Notes: generated by a model not told the origin, from the sequence alone. Shown: positions 1 through 7,223, counted from the first letter of the stretch. The stretch is DNA of 13,410 nucleotides from an archaeon (GCA_021792315.1 JAJYUX010000044.1:1-13410), one strand, 5' to 3'. A program made the numbers and translations.

Positions 1-1
1 G

Positions 2-142
2 AAAAGTGTTGTTGAGATAGCGAGACTAGGCTTGACAAGAGCTCGAGTGCTCAAGATAGGTTTTGAGGAAATTAACGAAGCGTTTCAACGGATGAGCAAT
101 GGCCAGAGTACTGGTCGCACAGTCTTGGTACCGAATCCTTGA
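2..142 (+). CDS. Zinc-dependent alcohol dehydrogenase, C-terminal fragment (cut by window edge)
   Basis: An open frame of 46 codons enters from the left edge and stops at TGA (140-142). The translation has the typical end of medium-chain zinc alcohol dehydrogenases: a short helix, a Phe-Glu-Glu-Ile-Asn-Glu-Ala-Phe segment, then Met-Ser-Asn-Gly-Gln-Ser-Thr-Gly-Arg-Thr-Val-Leu-Val-Pro. In that family this is the final helix and strand of the catalytic domain ('INEAFERMRxGxxxGRxVLxP'). The zinc ligands and Rossmann fold would lie outside the window, so the substrate cannot be judged. The gene converges on the FAD-linked oxidase, with only two bases between the two stop codons. The family call is an inference from a short tail. 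Confidence 0.68.
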   Translation, partial: KSVVEIARLGLTRARVLKIGFEEINEAFQRMSNGQSTGRTVLVPNP

Positions 143-144
143 AA

Positions 145-1605
145 CTAGATCGACCAGAGTCTCGGATTTATCGTATTGCTGGGGTCTACTGCTCTCTTGA
201 TTGCTACAATTAATTTTCTCAATCCAGGAGACCACGCACGACCCATAGCATTTGCCGAATAACCACCGTGAGTTTCCATGATTGCTCCTTCCCTCACCGC
301 AAAGTCATATGAGTCCTTCAAAATTCTATAGACGGCATCTCTGTCTTCTTCTCGCCTGTAGTACATCACGTGATTTCCGTAGATTGTGTTTCTGAGCATT
401 GGATGTACTATGTAGCCTGAATTTATGTCGCGGCCACTCTGTTTGGCTCGCGACACTCTTGAACGAATCAGAGACTCAATCTTTGTGAACGTCTTATTGA
501 AATTGCTCTTGTTCGTGTAATATGTGTAAGCAGCCCTCTTGAGTACGGTCTCATCGAAGTGGGAGGGATTCCTGAATGACCGACCTGTCCGTGCTCTTGC
601 GGCAAATTCGTCCAGCGCTTTGGTCCCCCTCTTAGCGCCGAACGATCTGAATACGCTCTCGGCTAGAATTCTTCGCCTAGAAAGATCCTGTTTCGAAAAG
701 CTATGAAGGTAATATACGAGTCCGATTGATTTCGCAGAACTTTTCACGTTGTGCAGATATGCCTTCGATATACTTGGACTGTGAAATGTGATCGAATCGT
801 AGAGCATCTGAGGCGATTCCATTATTTTCATAACAGCCCCTAAGCATTGTCGAATCCGTCAAAAACCCAGCTGCTGTAATCCCACTCCGGAGGAAGTGGT
901 TGAATCGCGAGAGTTGCTTCGGTCTTTACTCCAAATGATCCTCCGTCGCTTACAAAGAGTCCCGTAATATCAGGGGCATTAGTTTCCCTCATATGTGCGT
1001 CAAAACCGTGCACGTTTGCGCCTTTTCCTGAAGTTTCTACAACAATTCCGTCTGGCAAGACAACTTTCAATCCAAGAATCGTGTGCCTGTTGTTGAATCC
1101 CATAGACGAAGAAAACTGAGGTATCCCTCCGCCTATAACTCCGCTAATCACTCCGCCGAGCTTGTCTTTGTAGTATGGAACGCTCACGGTGCTCAAGTAT
1201 AATCCTGAAGAGAGAATCTTGTCTGCCAATTTTCCTACAATTATGCCGCACTCCGATCTTACGTAGAGATCTTTTCTATTCACTTCCAGGATTCGTGTCA
1301 TTCTTTTGAGATCCATCACTAGAGTTCTGGAACGGGCTCTGTTTGAGAGGCCGCTGAACGAGTAGCCGGAACCAAATGGAAGAATCGGGATCTTATCCTG
1401 GGCGCAGAATGAAACTATTTCAGAAACCTCTTTAGTTGTTCTAGGTCTGATCGCTATCTCCGGTTTTGTGTCGGGAAAAGGACTTTGGTCTCTCGAATAG
1501 CTATCCAGTTCGAAATCACCAAGAATGATATTCTTCTCCCCCAACGATTGATCTCAGCGAGTCTAGAACGTCACGACTTGGAAAATGGTCAGCCAAGACA
1601 GTCAT
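145..1605 (-). pseudogene. FAD-linked oxidase (GlcD/VAO-type, PCMH fold), interrupted by two frameshifts
   Basis: Three consecutive minus-strand frames read as one protein of about 485 residues, a normal length for the family. The ATG at 1603-1605 starts a leader ending Leu-Arg-Ser-Ile-Val-Gly. A five-G run (1538-1542) shifts the frame; with four Gs the leader joins Glu-Lys-Asn-Ile-Ile directly. The middle frame (to 840) holds the FAD-binding PCMH domain: 'IRPRTTKEVSEIV', the pyrophosphate loop 'PFGSGYSFSG' and 'GLFVSDGGSFGVKTEATL'. It ends at TAG (840-842), where one missing base would restore Asp-Asn-Ala-Leu-Gly-Ala-Val-Met. The last frame (145-831) is the FAD-oxidase C-terminal domain, ending 'IKRAVDPSNTINPRLW'. 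The family oxidises alpha-hydroxy acids or aromatic alcohols with FAD; the substrate is unknown here. Both lesions are one-base indels, so sequencing or assembly error is as likely as real inactivation. Confidence 0.85.
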
Positions 1606-1673
1606 TGCGCTTGAAATCTTAGCGGTACAAAAGGATTAGAAGATCATTTCTCAGATTAGTTATTCTTAGATAG

Positions 1674-1681
1674 TTTATATT
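1674..1681 (+). promoter_or_regulatory. TATA box of the small membrane protein gene
   Basis: TTTATATT is centred about 35 bases before the ATG at 1713. This would place the transcription start near 1703 and leave a leader of about ten bases, a usual archaeal arrangement. On the other strand the same AT-rich block lies about 70 bases before the oxidase ATG (1605), so this may be a shared divergent promoter region. Confidence 0.55.
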
Positions 1682-1712
1682 AGACCGCTTGAGTAACAGT
1701 CTACAGACCTAA

Positions 1713-2132
1713 ATGAAAACGTGGTCAGCTATGTATCTTTTGATCTGGGTTGCCCTACTTCAAATCTTGATCATTCTTTTCCCAGTTCTCTCCAAATCAA
1801 GCACCTATGATCTTCACGGAGTTGTGGGCGTAGCCGTTGTCGCACTTGCAATGTACTCTTATTCAAAGGTGCGCAAGACTGACTGTCCTGAAAGAATCAA
1901 GAGGATAAGCAAGGCTACAGGAATTCTCGGTGTTGTGCAGGGCGTTCTTGGTTTGATACTTTTCGCCGGTATAATAATACACTTTGGATCTACATTTCAG
2001 ACAGTCATCCTCTTCCTTCACGTAATGAATGCGCTCGCGATAATAACTCAGGCTTCATCCTCCGCGACTGCCTATGACATGTGGGAAGAGAGAGAGTTTT
2101 TGCAAGCCCCATCTTCAGCTAAACCAGTATGA
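1713..2132 (+). CDS. Small four-helix membrane protein, possibly half-size CtaA (heme A synthase)-like
   Basis: The product has 139 residues and four hydrophobic segments (about 7-27, 34-50, 69-91 and 95-115), with a charged loop after the second (KVRKTDCPERIKR) and a soluble acidic tail. The pattern resembles one half of the CtaA/COX15 fold. A His precedes or opens helix 2 (DLHGVVG, His35), helix 3 has a Gln-x-x-Leu-Gly stretch (VVQGVLGL), and helix 4 starts with His (FLHVMNALA). Half-size, four-helix CtaA proteins are known in some archaea. The likeness is to overall pattern only, so a generic hypothetical membrane protein is the safe alternative. It is transcribed alone from a TATA box close to its ATG and diverges from the broken oxidase. 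If it is CtaA-like, it would act in heme A formation or heme binding in the cytoplasmic membrane. Confidence 0.72.
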   Translation: MKTWSAMYLLIWVALLQILIILFPVLSKSSTYDLHGVVGVAVVALAMYSYSKVRKTDCPERIKRISKATGILGVVQGVLGLILFAGIIIHFGSTFQTVILFLHVMNALAIITQASSSATAYDMWEEREFLQAPSSAKPV

Positions 2133-2168
2133 AAATATCGGTTCGCTGAAAAGAACATTCATCATTAA

Positions 2169-3113
2169 TTACAAGAGTTCGGTTTCTGGTAGCTGCGGTT
2201 TTCCATGACGTATCTCTAGTAGTTCGATTAGTTTCTCTGGGAACATGAAAGTCTCTATTGCAATGTCTACGCATGAGCTCGCTATTCCGGATTGCGATTT
2301 GCCCACTCCAAAACCCTCGGTACGTCTGCCATTGTGGACCCCCAAATCACGATGTTGCCGACATCCGGATCTGCGAAACTTCCCATCATGTAGCTCGAAT
2401 CGAAGTGGTTGACTATCTCGCGGTCCACAGATGTCTTGGTCCCATTGTTCGAATAGACGTAAGAGAGATAGATTGGAACGAGTCCAGGAATGCTTGCTAT
2501 ATTGAGAATTGGAAGTGGTAAAATGGTATTCTCTTTTCGCAGTCGTTCAACTCACTTTCTCACTGTCTTTGACGATAGTCCAAGATCCTCTGCAACTCGT
2601 ATGGACGATTTGCGCGCATCGTCAGACAACGCGTGAATTATCGCCACATCCGTTTGGCTCAAATTCGTCGTCTCGCTCTTCGGAAGAGGCATTCGACATG
2701 GTGAGATTCTTTCTGCGTTTGTAACGCCGGAGATTAGCTCGACCGTCCAAGAACGAGATTCGTCTCCACTGTACGTCAAGTAAATCCTTTAGCCCACTAC
2801 CATAGAAATTGACCATTCCAGTAATTTCGTGAACCAATTTGAGTTTTCTAATTATGTCGGGCTTCGATTCTGGTTGAACATCCACCAAAAGGTCCGTTAC
2901 TCTGTAATTGAAGAATGTTGGATTGACCAACAGTGACCAAACTGACATCCAACATGATTCTTGCATCCTATTGTACCGATACCTTACCATCATATCATCC
3001 GCACCTAGATGAGCCACGATAGCCCTTAGAGATAATTTCACGCTCGGATTGGAGGGAGAAACCGCCCTCTCGGAAATCAAGGCATACAGGATTTTGATGT
3101 CGAGCTCGTCCAT
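2169..3113 (-). pseudogene. Tandem Lrp/AsnC-like winged-HTH transcription regulator, decayed
   Basis: The gene starts at ATG 3113 (MDELDIKILYAL) with an AsnC-type helix-turn-helix and an effector-like half. At about 2777-2785 the frame shifts from 'GSGLKDLL' to 'TYSGDESRSWTVELISG'. The second frame carries another HTH, 'LSQTDVAIIHAL' to 'VAEDLGLSSKTVRK', which hits an in-frame TGA (2552-2554) where Arg (CGA) is expected. After the stop the homologous frame goes on (VERLRKENTILPLP, then IPGLVPIYLSYVYSN). It shifts again near 2284-2292 and finishes 'VDIAIETFMFPEKLIELLE', ending at TAA 2169-2171. The repaired protein is about 312 residues and has two HTH/ligand-binding units, a layout I associate with archaeal, especially thaumarchaeal, Lrp-like regulators. 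Two indels plus one nonsense change point to true decay. A TATA-like element on the minus strand lies at about 3155-3163. Confidence 0.8.
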
Positions 3114-3211
3114 TTTCTGCGCTCCTGTTGCGAATCTCTTGACGACTCGCCGTCCTATTTATCCACAGCTTCCATTTTGTGTAAATTCTTTAGGCAAGAG
3201 TTCAAGTATGA

Positions 3212-3610
3212 ATGATGCCATTAGGGAAAGACATGAACGCGAAAATAACCCATGTAGCACTCGTAGTACGGAACAAGGATGAAGCGGTGGAATTCTACAC
3301 AAAGAATATCGGTTTCGAGAAGAAGGCAGACTATAACCCGCCTGCAGGCGAGAGATGGGTTACAGTTGGTCCCAAGGGTCAGGATTTAGAACTCGTCCTC
3401 TCCCAGGCTGCGACCGGCGGAGCGAATAACTCGTCCGCGCACATCACGATGTCGGTAGACGACTGCAAGAAGATATCTGCAGAGCTCAAATCACATGGGG
3501 TTCAGTTCAAGCAGGACCCATTGGAGCACCCATATGGAATATCTGCCATTTTCGTCGACCTCGACGGAAATTCCTTTCAAATCAACCAATACCCACAAAA
3601 GCGATCTTAA
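3212..3610 (+). CDS. VOC (glyoxalase/bleomycin-resistance/dioxygenase) family protein
   Basis: The protein has 132 residues, or 125 if translation starts at the third Met (ATG 3233), which gives the family-typical start MNAKITHVALVV. The single VOC module is complete: beta strand with His14, 'DEAVEFYTKNIGFEKK', 'DLELVL' with Glu60, 'SSAHITMSVDD' with His77, and the closing 'FVDLDGNSFQINQY'. Three of the four usual metal ligands are present (His14, Glu60, His77). The fourth, normally Glu in 'DPDGNxxEL', is Gln123, as in many VOC proteins of unknown substrate. Cytoplasmic metal-dependent lyase, isomerase, dioxygenase or binding roles are all possible. It is followed by a DUF1801 gene after 17 bases, so the two are probably cotranscribed. 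Such small VOC/DUF1801 pairs often look like stress or detoxification genes, but that is only an inference. Confidence 0.9.
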   Translation: MMPLGKDMNAKITHVALVVRNKDEAVEFYTKNIGFEKKADYNPPAGERWVTVGPKGQDLELVLSQAATGGANNSSAHITMSVDDCKKISAELKSHGVQFKQDPLEHPYGISAIFVDLDGNSFQINQYPQKRS

Positions 3611-3627
3611 TCTGGTGGCTCTCTGCG

Positions 3628-4044
3628 ATGAAAGGTTCGGCTTCCGCCCCCGAGAAGTCCGCATCCAAGAAGATAGATGAGAGGATCTGGGAGCTGAGTG
3701 ATTGGCGAGGCCAGATGCTCGCTAAGGTTCGCCGCTTGATCAGGGAGACAGATCCGGAAATTGTTGAAGAGTGGAAGTGGGCAAAGACTACATCTCCTGG
3801 AATTCCAGTCTGGTCCCATGATGGTGGCATCTGCACGGGAGAGACCTACAAAGATCATATCAAGCTGACCTTCTTCAAGGGCGCTTCTCTTGATGATCCT
3901 TCTCACCTATTCAATCAACCCGGAACCTTGAGGCGCGCCATCGACATATGCGAAAGTGACACCATTAACGAACAAGCATTCAAGAGTCTTATACGCGCGG
4001 CCGTAGCGCTCAACCTTGAAGGCAAGCGAAAACGCGAGACCTGA
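3628..4044 (+). CDS. DUF1801 domain protein (YdhG-like)
   Basis: The 138-residue protein shows the DUF1801 signature in order. 'IDERIWELSDWRGQMLAKVRRLI' is followed by 'DPEIVEEWKWAKTTSPGIPVW', then 'GGICTGETYKDHIKLTFFKG', 'LFNQPGTLRRAIDI' and the closing 'LIRAAVALN'. The fold is a small alpha/beta domain related to the frataxin-like YdhG/Fra group; its molecular role is not established. The N-terminal dozen residues are Lys/Ala/Ser-rich and may be disordered. It starts 17 bases after the VOC gene and is followed after 40 bases by the unrecognised gene at 4085, so the three may form one unit. There are no membrane segments and it is complete at both ends. Confidence 0.88.
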   Translation: MKGSASAPEKSASKKIDERIWELSDWRGQMLAKVRRLIRETDPEIVEEWKWAKTTSPGIPVWSHDGGICTGETYKDHIKLTFFKGASLDDPSHLFNQPGTLRRAIDICESDTINEQAFKSLIRAAVALNLEGKRKRET

Positions 4045-4084
4045 CCGTGAGAGCGGCCTCAGCGACCAATTCCCATGTGATAAC

Positions 4085-4690
4085 ATGAAAGCTACCAGAA
4101 TAGGAAAGACAGAACCAAAGACGATTGCTGTTAAAGTAACTAGAGATGAAGCCTTCGCAGAAGGCACTGAATGGAGCCACAGAGTTTTCTTTTACAAAAA
4201 TGCGGCTGAAAGAATTATGGATGGAGGCCCACTAGCTGCGGGTATTTACTACCACAAGAATGGCAGAGGTGTGGTGAGTGTCTTTTCGGGGACAGCTGGA
4301 GGATTTCGCGCAGGAGTGGTGCAAGTCGACAGGTACGGAACTCTGAGCTTTGCAAAGAGAAAAGTAGGCTCTACAGATCCGCCAGCCAATGTCGAAAGAG
4401 CTGTAGACAAAGGGAGGAGGATCGCAGACGCATCAGAGGTGCTTGCGAGCGGCTTGTTCTTGGAGGCGAATCCGGGAGGACTCGTCGTGTTCGGTTCCAA
4501 AAACGCATTAACATTGACAGGAGGGAAAGAAATTGAACAGGGATTCTATTTGGTGACTAAAAGTCCTGAAGAAACCCTTGCGGAGCAACTGGCTAAAAAG
4601 AGGAAAGAAGTCGCAGAACTAGAAAAGAAGCTGGAAGAATCAAAATTGAGTAAGAAGAGCCCAGACGGCACCTCGAGATCTGGGCTTTGA
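4085..4690 (+). CDS. Unrecognised protein with C-terminal charged coiled coil
   Basis: I do not recognise this family. ATG 4085 gives 201 residues; an in-frame TTG at 4016 would add 23 residues and overlap the DUF1801 gene, so the ATG is preferred. There is no signal peptide or membrane segment. Residues 1 to about 155 are strand- and glycine-rich, with 'GGPLAAGIYYHKNGRGVVSV', 'SGTAGGFRAGVVQVDRYG' and 'SGLFLEANPGGLVVFGSK', which suggests repeated beta units. The two 'aGlf/yl...G..V' stretches look like an internal duplication. Residues about 162-187 form a strongly charged heptad-like helix (EETLAEQLAKKRKEVAELEK), then a Ser/Lys-rich tail. This is probably a cytoplasmic protein that oligomerises through its tail. 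It is likely cotranscribed with the VOC and DUF1801 genes. Confidence 0.75.
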   Translation: MKATRIGKTEPKTIAVKVTRDEAFAEGTEWSHRVFFYKNAAERIMDGGPLAAGIYYHKNGRGVVSVFSGTAGGFRAGVVQVDRYGTLSFAKRKVGSTDPPANVERAVDKGRRIADASEVLASGLFLEANPGGLVVFGSKNALTLTGGKEIEQGFYLVTKSPEETLAEQLAKKRKEVAELEKKLEESKLSKKSPDGTSRSGL

Positions 4691-4790
4691 TTAATTAAAA
4701 AGTAGCTGCGCGCTTTTCGACTTCCCTTTCGAGCCAATCATATGCATGAACTATATTCTCCATTATCAAAAATGAAAATCGTGTAGTCCA

Positions 4791-4799
4791 CATAAATAA
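4791..4799 (+). promoter_or_regulatory. TATA box of the cupredoxin gene
   Basis: CATAAATAA lies 32-40 bases before the ATG at 4831. This predicts a start site near 4820 and a leader of about ten bases. The 140-base gap before the cupredoxin gene shows nothing else and separates it from the upstream cluster. Confidence 0.5.
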
Positions 4800-4830
4800 C
4801 ATTCAGAAATGGTTCTCCCGTGACTCAAGG

Positions 4831-5523
4831 ATGAATAGAAACATACTCTTAGGAATAGTAGCTATAGTACTTTTCTTAGCTGGACTAGGCGTTGGCTATG
4901 CAGTAAATAGCTCATCAGCCGTGTCTACAACGACAACAACCGTGACAACAACATCAATGACAACAAAGTCCGTTACTGCCTTAGGTTCAACGAACTCTAC
5001 CTACAGCCTAACCCTGGTAATAACTACAAACAACACTTACAATGCGACGGTTGCAGATCAACCCGCATATTATGTCTTGGGGCCAAATGGCCTTCAGTCA
5101 TCTGCCCGCATTTCACTACCCGCGCATCAACTCATCAAGCTTGTGATAGTCAATTACGATGATGGATCTGCCAACCTCACCAGTCCGCAGTACTCACGCG
5201 TCTCCGGTACGCAAAACAACGTCGAGAACGTGTTTAACAACGGTAATGTGAACTCCTCACAAGGCCCTTCAGCGATCAATGTGAGTGGAGGGGAAACTGT
5301 TTCGAATATTTCCGCCGATAACATTGCACACACGTTCACTATTCCCCAGCTCAATCTGAACGTCCCCATTCCACCTTCTTCAATAGTCACCGCCTACTTC
5401 ACGCTGAGTCAAACGGGTACCTTCAGCTGGTTCTGCATGACGCTGTGCGGTTCAGGGTCGGCTGGAGATCAAGGAGCAATGTCAACTAGCGGATGGATGA
5501 CCGGTAGCATAGTCGCGAGCTAG
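4831..5523 (+). CDS. Membrane-anchored or secreted cupredoxin with CuA-like Cys-x3-Cys site
   Basis: The protein has 230 residues. Residues 5-25 form one hydrophobic helix after MNRN, a signal anchor, followed by a Thr/Ser-rich linker (27-55) like the glycosylated stalks of archaeal surface proteins. The globular part faces outside. Its C-terminal half has the cupredoxin layout: 'DNIAHTFTIPQLNLNV' with His167, a middle strand ending 'TGTFSWFC' and 'CMTLCG' (Cys202, Cys206), then Met217 and Met223. Cys-x3-Cys-Gly is the hallmark of the CuA site of cytochrome c oxidase subunit II, but the second His (normally four residues after the second Cys, here Ser210) is missing and the loop is longer. 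Type-1-like or modified CuA copper binding is possible, with a role in electron transfer or copper handling. It has its own TATA box, and a strong hairpin follows the stop. Confidence 0.85.
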   Translation: MNRNILLGIVAIVLFLAGLGVGYAVNSSSAVSTTTTTVTTTSMTTKSVTALGSTNSTYSLTLVITTNNTYNATVADQPAYYVLGPNGLQSSARISLPAHQLIKLVIVNYDDGSANLTSPQYSRVSGTQNNVENVFNNGNVNSSQGPSAINVSGGETVSNISADNIAHTFTIPQLNLNVPIPPSSIVTAYFTLSQTGTFSWFCMTLCGSGSAGDQGAMSTSGWMTGSIVAS

Positions 5524-5532
5524 TCATGGTCT

Positions 5533-5573
5533 TCCCCTCGCAGGGGCCAGACGCCCCTGAACCTGAGAGGGGA
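5533..5573 (+). other. Nested inverted repeat just after the cupredoxin stop
   Basis: Ten bases after the stop codon, TCCCCTC (5533-5539) pairs with GAGGGGA (5567-5573). Inside it CAGGGGC (5541-5547) pairs with GCCCCTG (5553-5559) around a five-base loop. Both arms are perfect 7-bp, GC-rich stems. No T-run follows, so it is not a classical terminator. It may be a 3'-end stabiliser, a processed RNA element or an edge of a mobile-element relic. Confidence 0.55.
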
Positions 5574-5998
5574 GTTGCCAACAACAACTCAAGCATCCAT
5601 GCTTGCATGAAACACAAGAGTAACCAACCGACTATCTGGAGTGGGATTAAGAGGCGGTACCGGATGGCCTAATGCTCCAAAAGTTCTGGACGTTTGTCGG
5701 TCGATTGTGTAGAACCGTTACGTTGCATCACCCTTACTGAATCGTACATTTAGGACATCCCGAAAATTTTCGGAATATATTGCTAATAATCAACCGAGGA
5801 TAGTTAGATTGCTTCGTAGGTTTACGTCGACTCCTGGTTCCAACCCTAAATTGTTGGTACAACTTTGGTAAGCTGTTAGGTGCCGCCGTATCATTCGAAA
5901 GACAGTAGCATTTCCAAATCCAGATTTCAAGATTCATATTCGCTATCTGTTACTTGAGCACGTATGAGTAAAAATCCTGTATCGACAAATCATGAGCA
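5574..5998. other. Gene-free stretch between convergent cupredoxin and methyltransferase genes
   Basis: About 425 bases hold no convincing gene. Visible structures are a palindrome CAAGCAT-CC-ATGCTTG (5590-5605) and a perfect 14-bp palindrome CCGAAAATTTTCGG (5760-5773). The plus frame that runs on from the cupredoxin TAG stays open to a TGA at 5609-5611 and reads 'GQTPLNLRGELPTTTQASML'. This weakly recalls the low-complexity tails of IS605 TnpB proteins, but I cannot confirm it. A 67-codon minus frame (5734-5937) has unlikely composition and is left out. Confidence 0.4.
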
Positions 5999-6898
5999 TC
6001 AAATACAACATCCCACAATGATAGCAGCAGCTGACCAAGGAGGACCAGGAATCATGCGAACATCCCCGAAACCACTATCATGAAGAAACTTCTTCAGCTC
6101 ATGTGGTGAAAGAGGATGTCCGCCCCAATAGATTGAACGCAAATCTGAAAGTGCGGTAGTAAGAGGATCCGCTGATCCATTTATTGCGCCCGTAATTACC
6201 CACCCCCCCGGACGAATGGCGTCCCTGATTCGTTTTAGAGAAGGAAGTATGGCTTCCTTAGAGATGAAAGTTGCAGGAAACCATGATAGATCGAAGCGAG
6301 CATGCTCTGTCAGATTCTCAACTCTCGTCTGAGATAGTTCGATTCGATCAGTTAAACCCGCGTTTGAGATATTCTTTCGAGCGAGTTTGAGTGCAGGTTC
6401 CCATGGATCTATTCCTACAATCCTTAGTTTGGGCCACATTCGCGCCATCGCGATTGAGATTCCTCCTACGCCAACTCCAACATCCAAAAAGGAAGCAGTC
6501 GATGACTCAAGGCGTATAGATAGATCTCCTAATAGAGGAACCAGAGCTCGTTTGAACATTATAACAATGAGTGCCGATGCCAATCCTTGATTTTGGAGAA
6601 TCTCTTCTTCAACATGATTCCAACCAGATTCGATTGTAGAACTCGCAAGATGCTTCGCATTTTCGAAAAAGATTCCGCGAACCTCTGCAAGGACTGATAT
6701 CAGTATATCTTTATTCGTTGACTTGAGCTCATCTTCGAGACCAAGAATGCCAGTTACTTTTTTGATTTTTTCTTCAAGTTGTGGGTCTGTTACATGGGAA
6801 TTGCCCAACTGAAGCTCAATTGCCACTCCCAACGCGGAAAGTGCGTCCGCTGACAACCGTAGATGCTGAACTGTTTCTCTTATCTTCTCGGCGCTCAT
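5999..6898 (-). CDS. Class I SAM-dependent methyltransferase with helical N-terminal domain
   Basis: The 299-residue protein starts at ATG 6898. Residues 1 to about 130 are helical without a clear motif, like the dimerisation or substrate domain of small-molecule O-methyltransferases. The Rossmann-type methyltransferase core follows: motif I 'FLDVGVGVGGISIAMA' (137-152), which binds S-adenosylmethionine; the acidic end of strand 2 at 'IVGIDPW' (Asp164); 'RIELSQTRVENL' for motif II; 'FDLSWFPATFIS' for motif IV; and 'AIRPGGWVITGAI' for the post-IV strand. The C-terminus 'PHELKKFLHDSGFGDVRMI' is the usual last helix and strand. The substrate cannot be told; a small hydrophobic metabolite is the best guess. 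The gene is monocistronic, and operator-like dyads overlap and precede its start codon, which suggests tight control. Confidence 0.88.
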   Translation of the reverse strand: MSAEKIRETVQHLRLSADALSALGVAIELQLGNSHVTDPQLEEKIKKVTGILGLEDELKSTNKDILISVLAEVRGIFFENAKHLASSTIESGWNHVEEEILQNQGLASALIVIMFKRALVPLLGDLSIRLESSTASFLDVGVGVGGISIAMARMWPKLRIVGIDPWEPALKLARKNISNAGLTDRIELSQTRVENLTEHARFDLSWFPATFISKEAILPSLKRIRDAIRPGGWVITGAINGSADPLTTALSDLRSIYWGGHPLSPHELKKFLHDSGFGDVRMIPGPPWSAAAIIVGCCI

Positions 6899-6967
6899 TT
6901 GATGTGTGTTTCAAATCCTCCAACGCATAATTCCGCTATTATCGGAATCATTGATGTGTTTTTCAAA
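6897..6967 (-). promoter_or_regulatory. Control region of the methyltransferase: two TTGA-N8-TCAA dyads flanking a second inverted repeat
   Basis: A 17-base direct repeat with one mismatch occurs at 6899-6915 and 6951-6967, 52 bases apart (about five helical turns). Each copy is itself a dyad, TTGA-N8-TCAA. The first extends to ATTTGA-N8-TCAAAT (6897-6916) and touches the start codon. Between them TTCCG and CGGAA (6931-6947) form a third dyad. A weak TATA-like stretch on the minus strand lies at about 6926-6934. The remaining gap (6968-7171) shows nothing I can support. Confidence 0.5.
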
Positions 6968-7171
6968 ATGAGCTCGTGGAGAGGGTACATGAAATAGAGA
7001 TAAGGTTTTGGTAAATTTCGAGGATAGCATCGAGGAGAATTCTTGGAAATGGACTAGGTACTTCCAAATTCTCCGTTCACCTATCAAGCAGTTAAATTAC
7101 CCGAGGATAAGGTGGAATCCTTTCTTAATGCCGTTTGATTTCTGTCTTTGCTTTCAGAGTAACATAGTTCA

Positions 7172-7182
7172 ACTATAAATAG
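7172..7182 (+). promoter_or_regulatory. TATA box of the SnoaL-like gene
   Basis: ACTATAAATAG is a near-consensus archaeal TATA box. It is centred 47 bases before the ATG at 7224, which places the transcript start near 7202 and gives a leader of about 20 bases. Confidence 0.65.
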
Positions 7183-7223
7183 AAGCTTAAGAACTCCCTT
7201 TTCTCGACAAGGCATTGACTGAG

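Noticed and set aside
2258..2521. 87-codon plus-strand ORF
   Set aside because: It is antisense to the repaired regulator reading frame, which clearly carries the coding signal.
5521..5573. UAG followed by a hairpin as a pyrrolysine-type or readthrough signal
   Set aside because: The cupredoxin is complete at the TAG, the extension adds no recognisable domain, and no pyrrolysine genes are in view.
5760..5773. 14-bp perfect palindrome CCGAAAATTTTCGG as an operator
   Set aside because: It is a single copy and not near any start codon; AT-rich palindromes of this size arise by chance.
5734..5937. 67-codon minus-strand ORF
   Set aside because: It has low-complexity, Cys/Trp-rich unlikely composition, no promoter or family likeness, and overlaps a palindrome in an AT-rich gap.
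7026..7136. Coding-like tail reading ...QAVKLPEDKVESFLNAV before a TGA, in the gap before the SnoaL-like gene
   Set aside because: Only about 26 codons are open and no family is recognisable; chance cannot be excluded.
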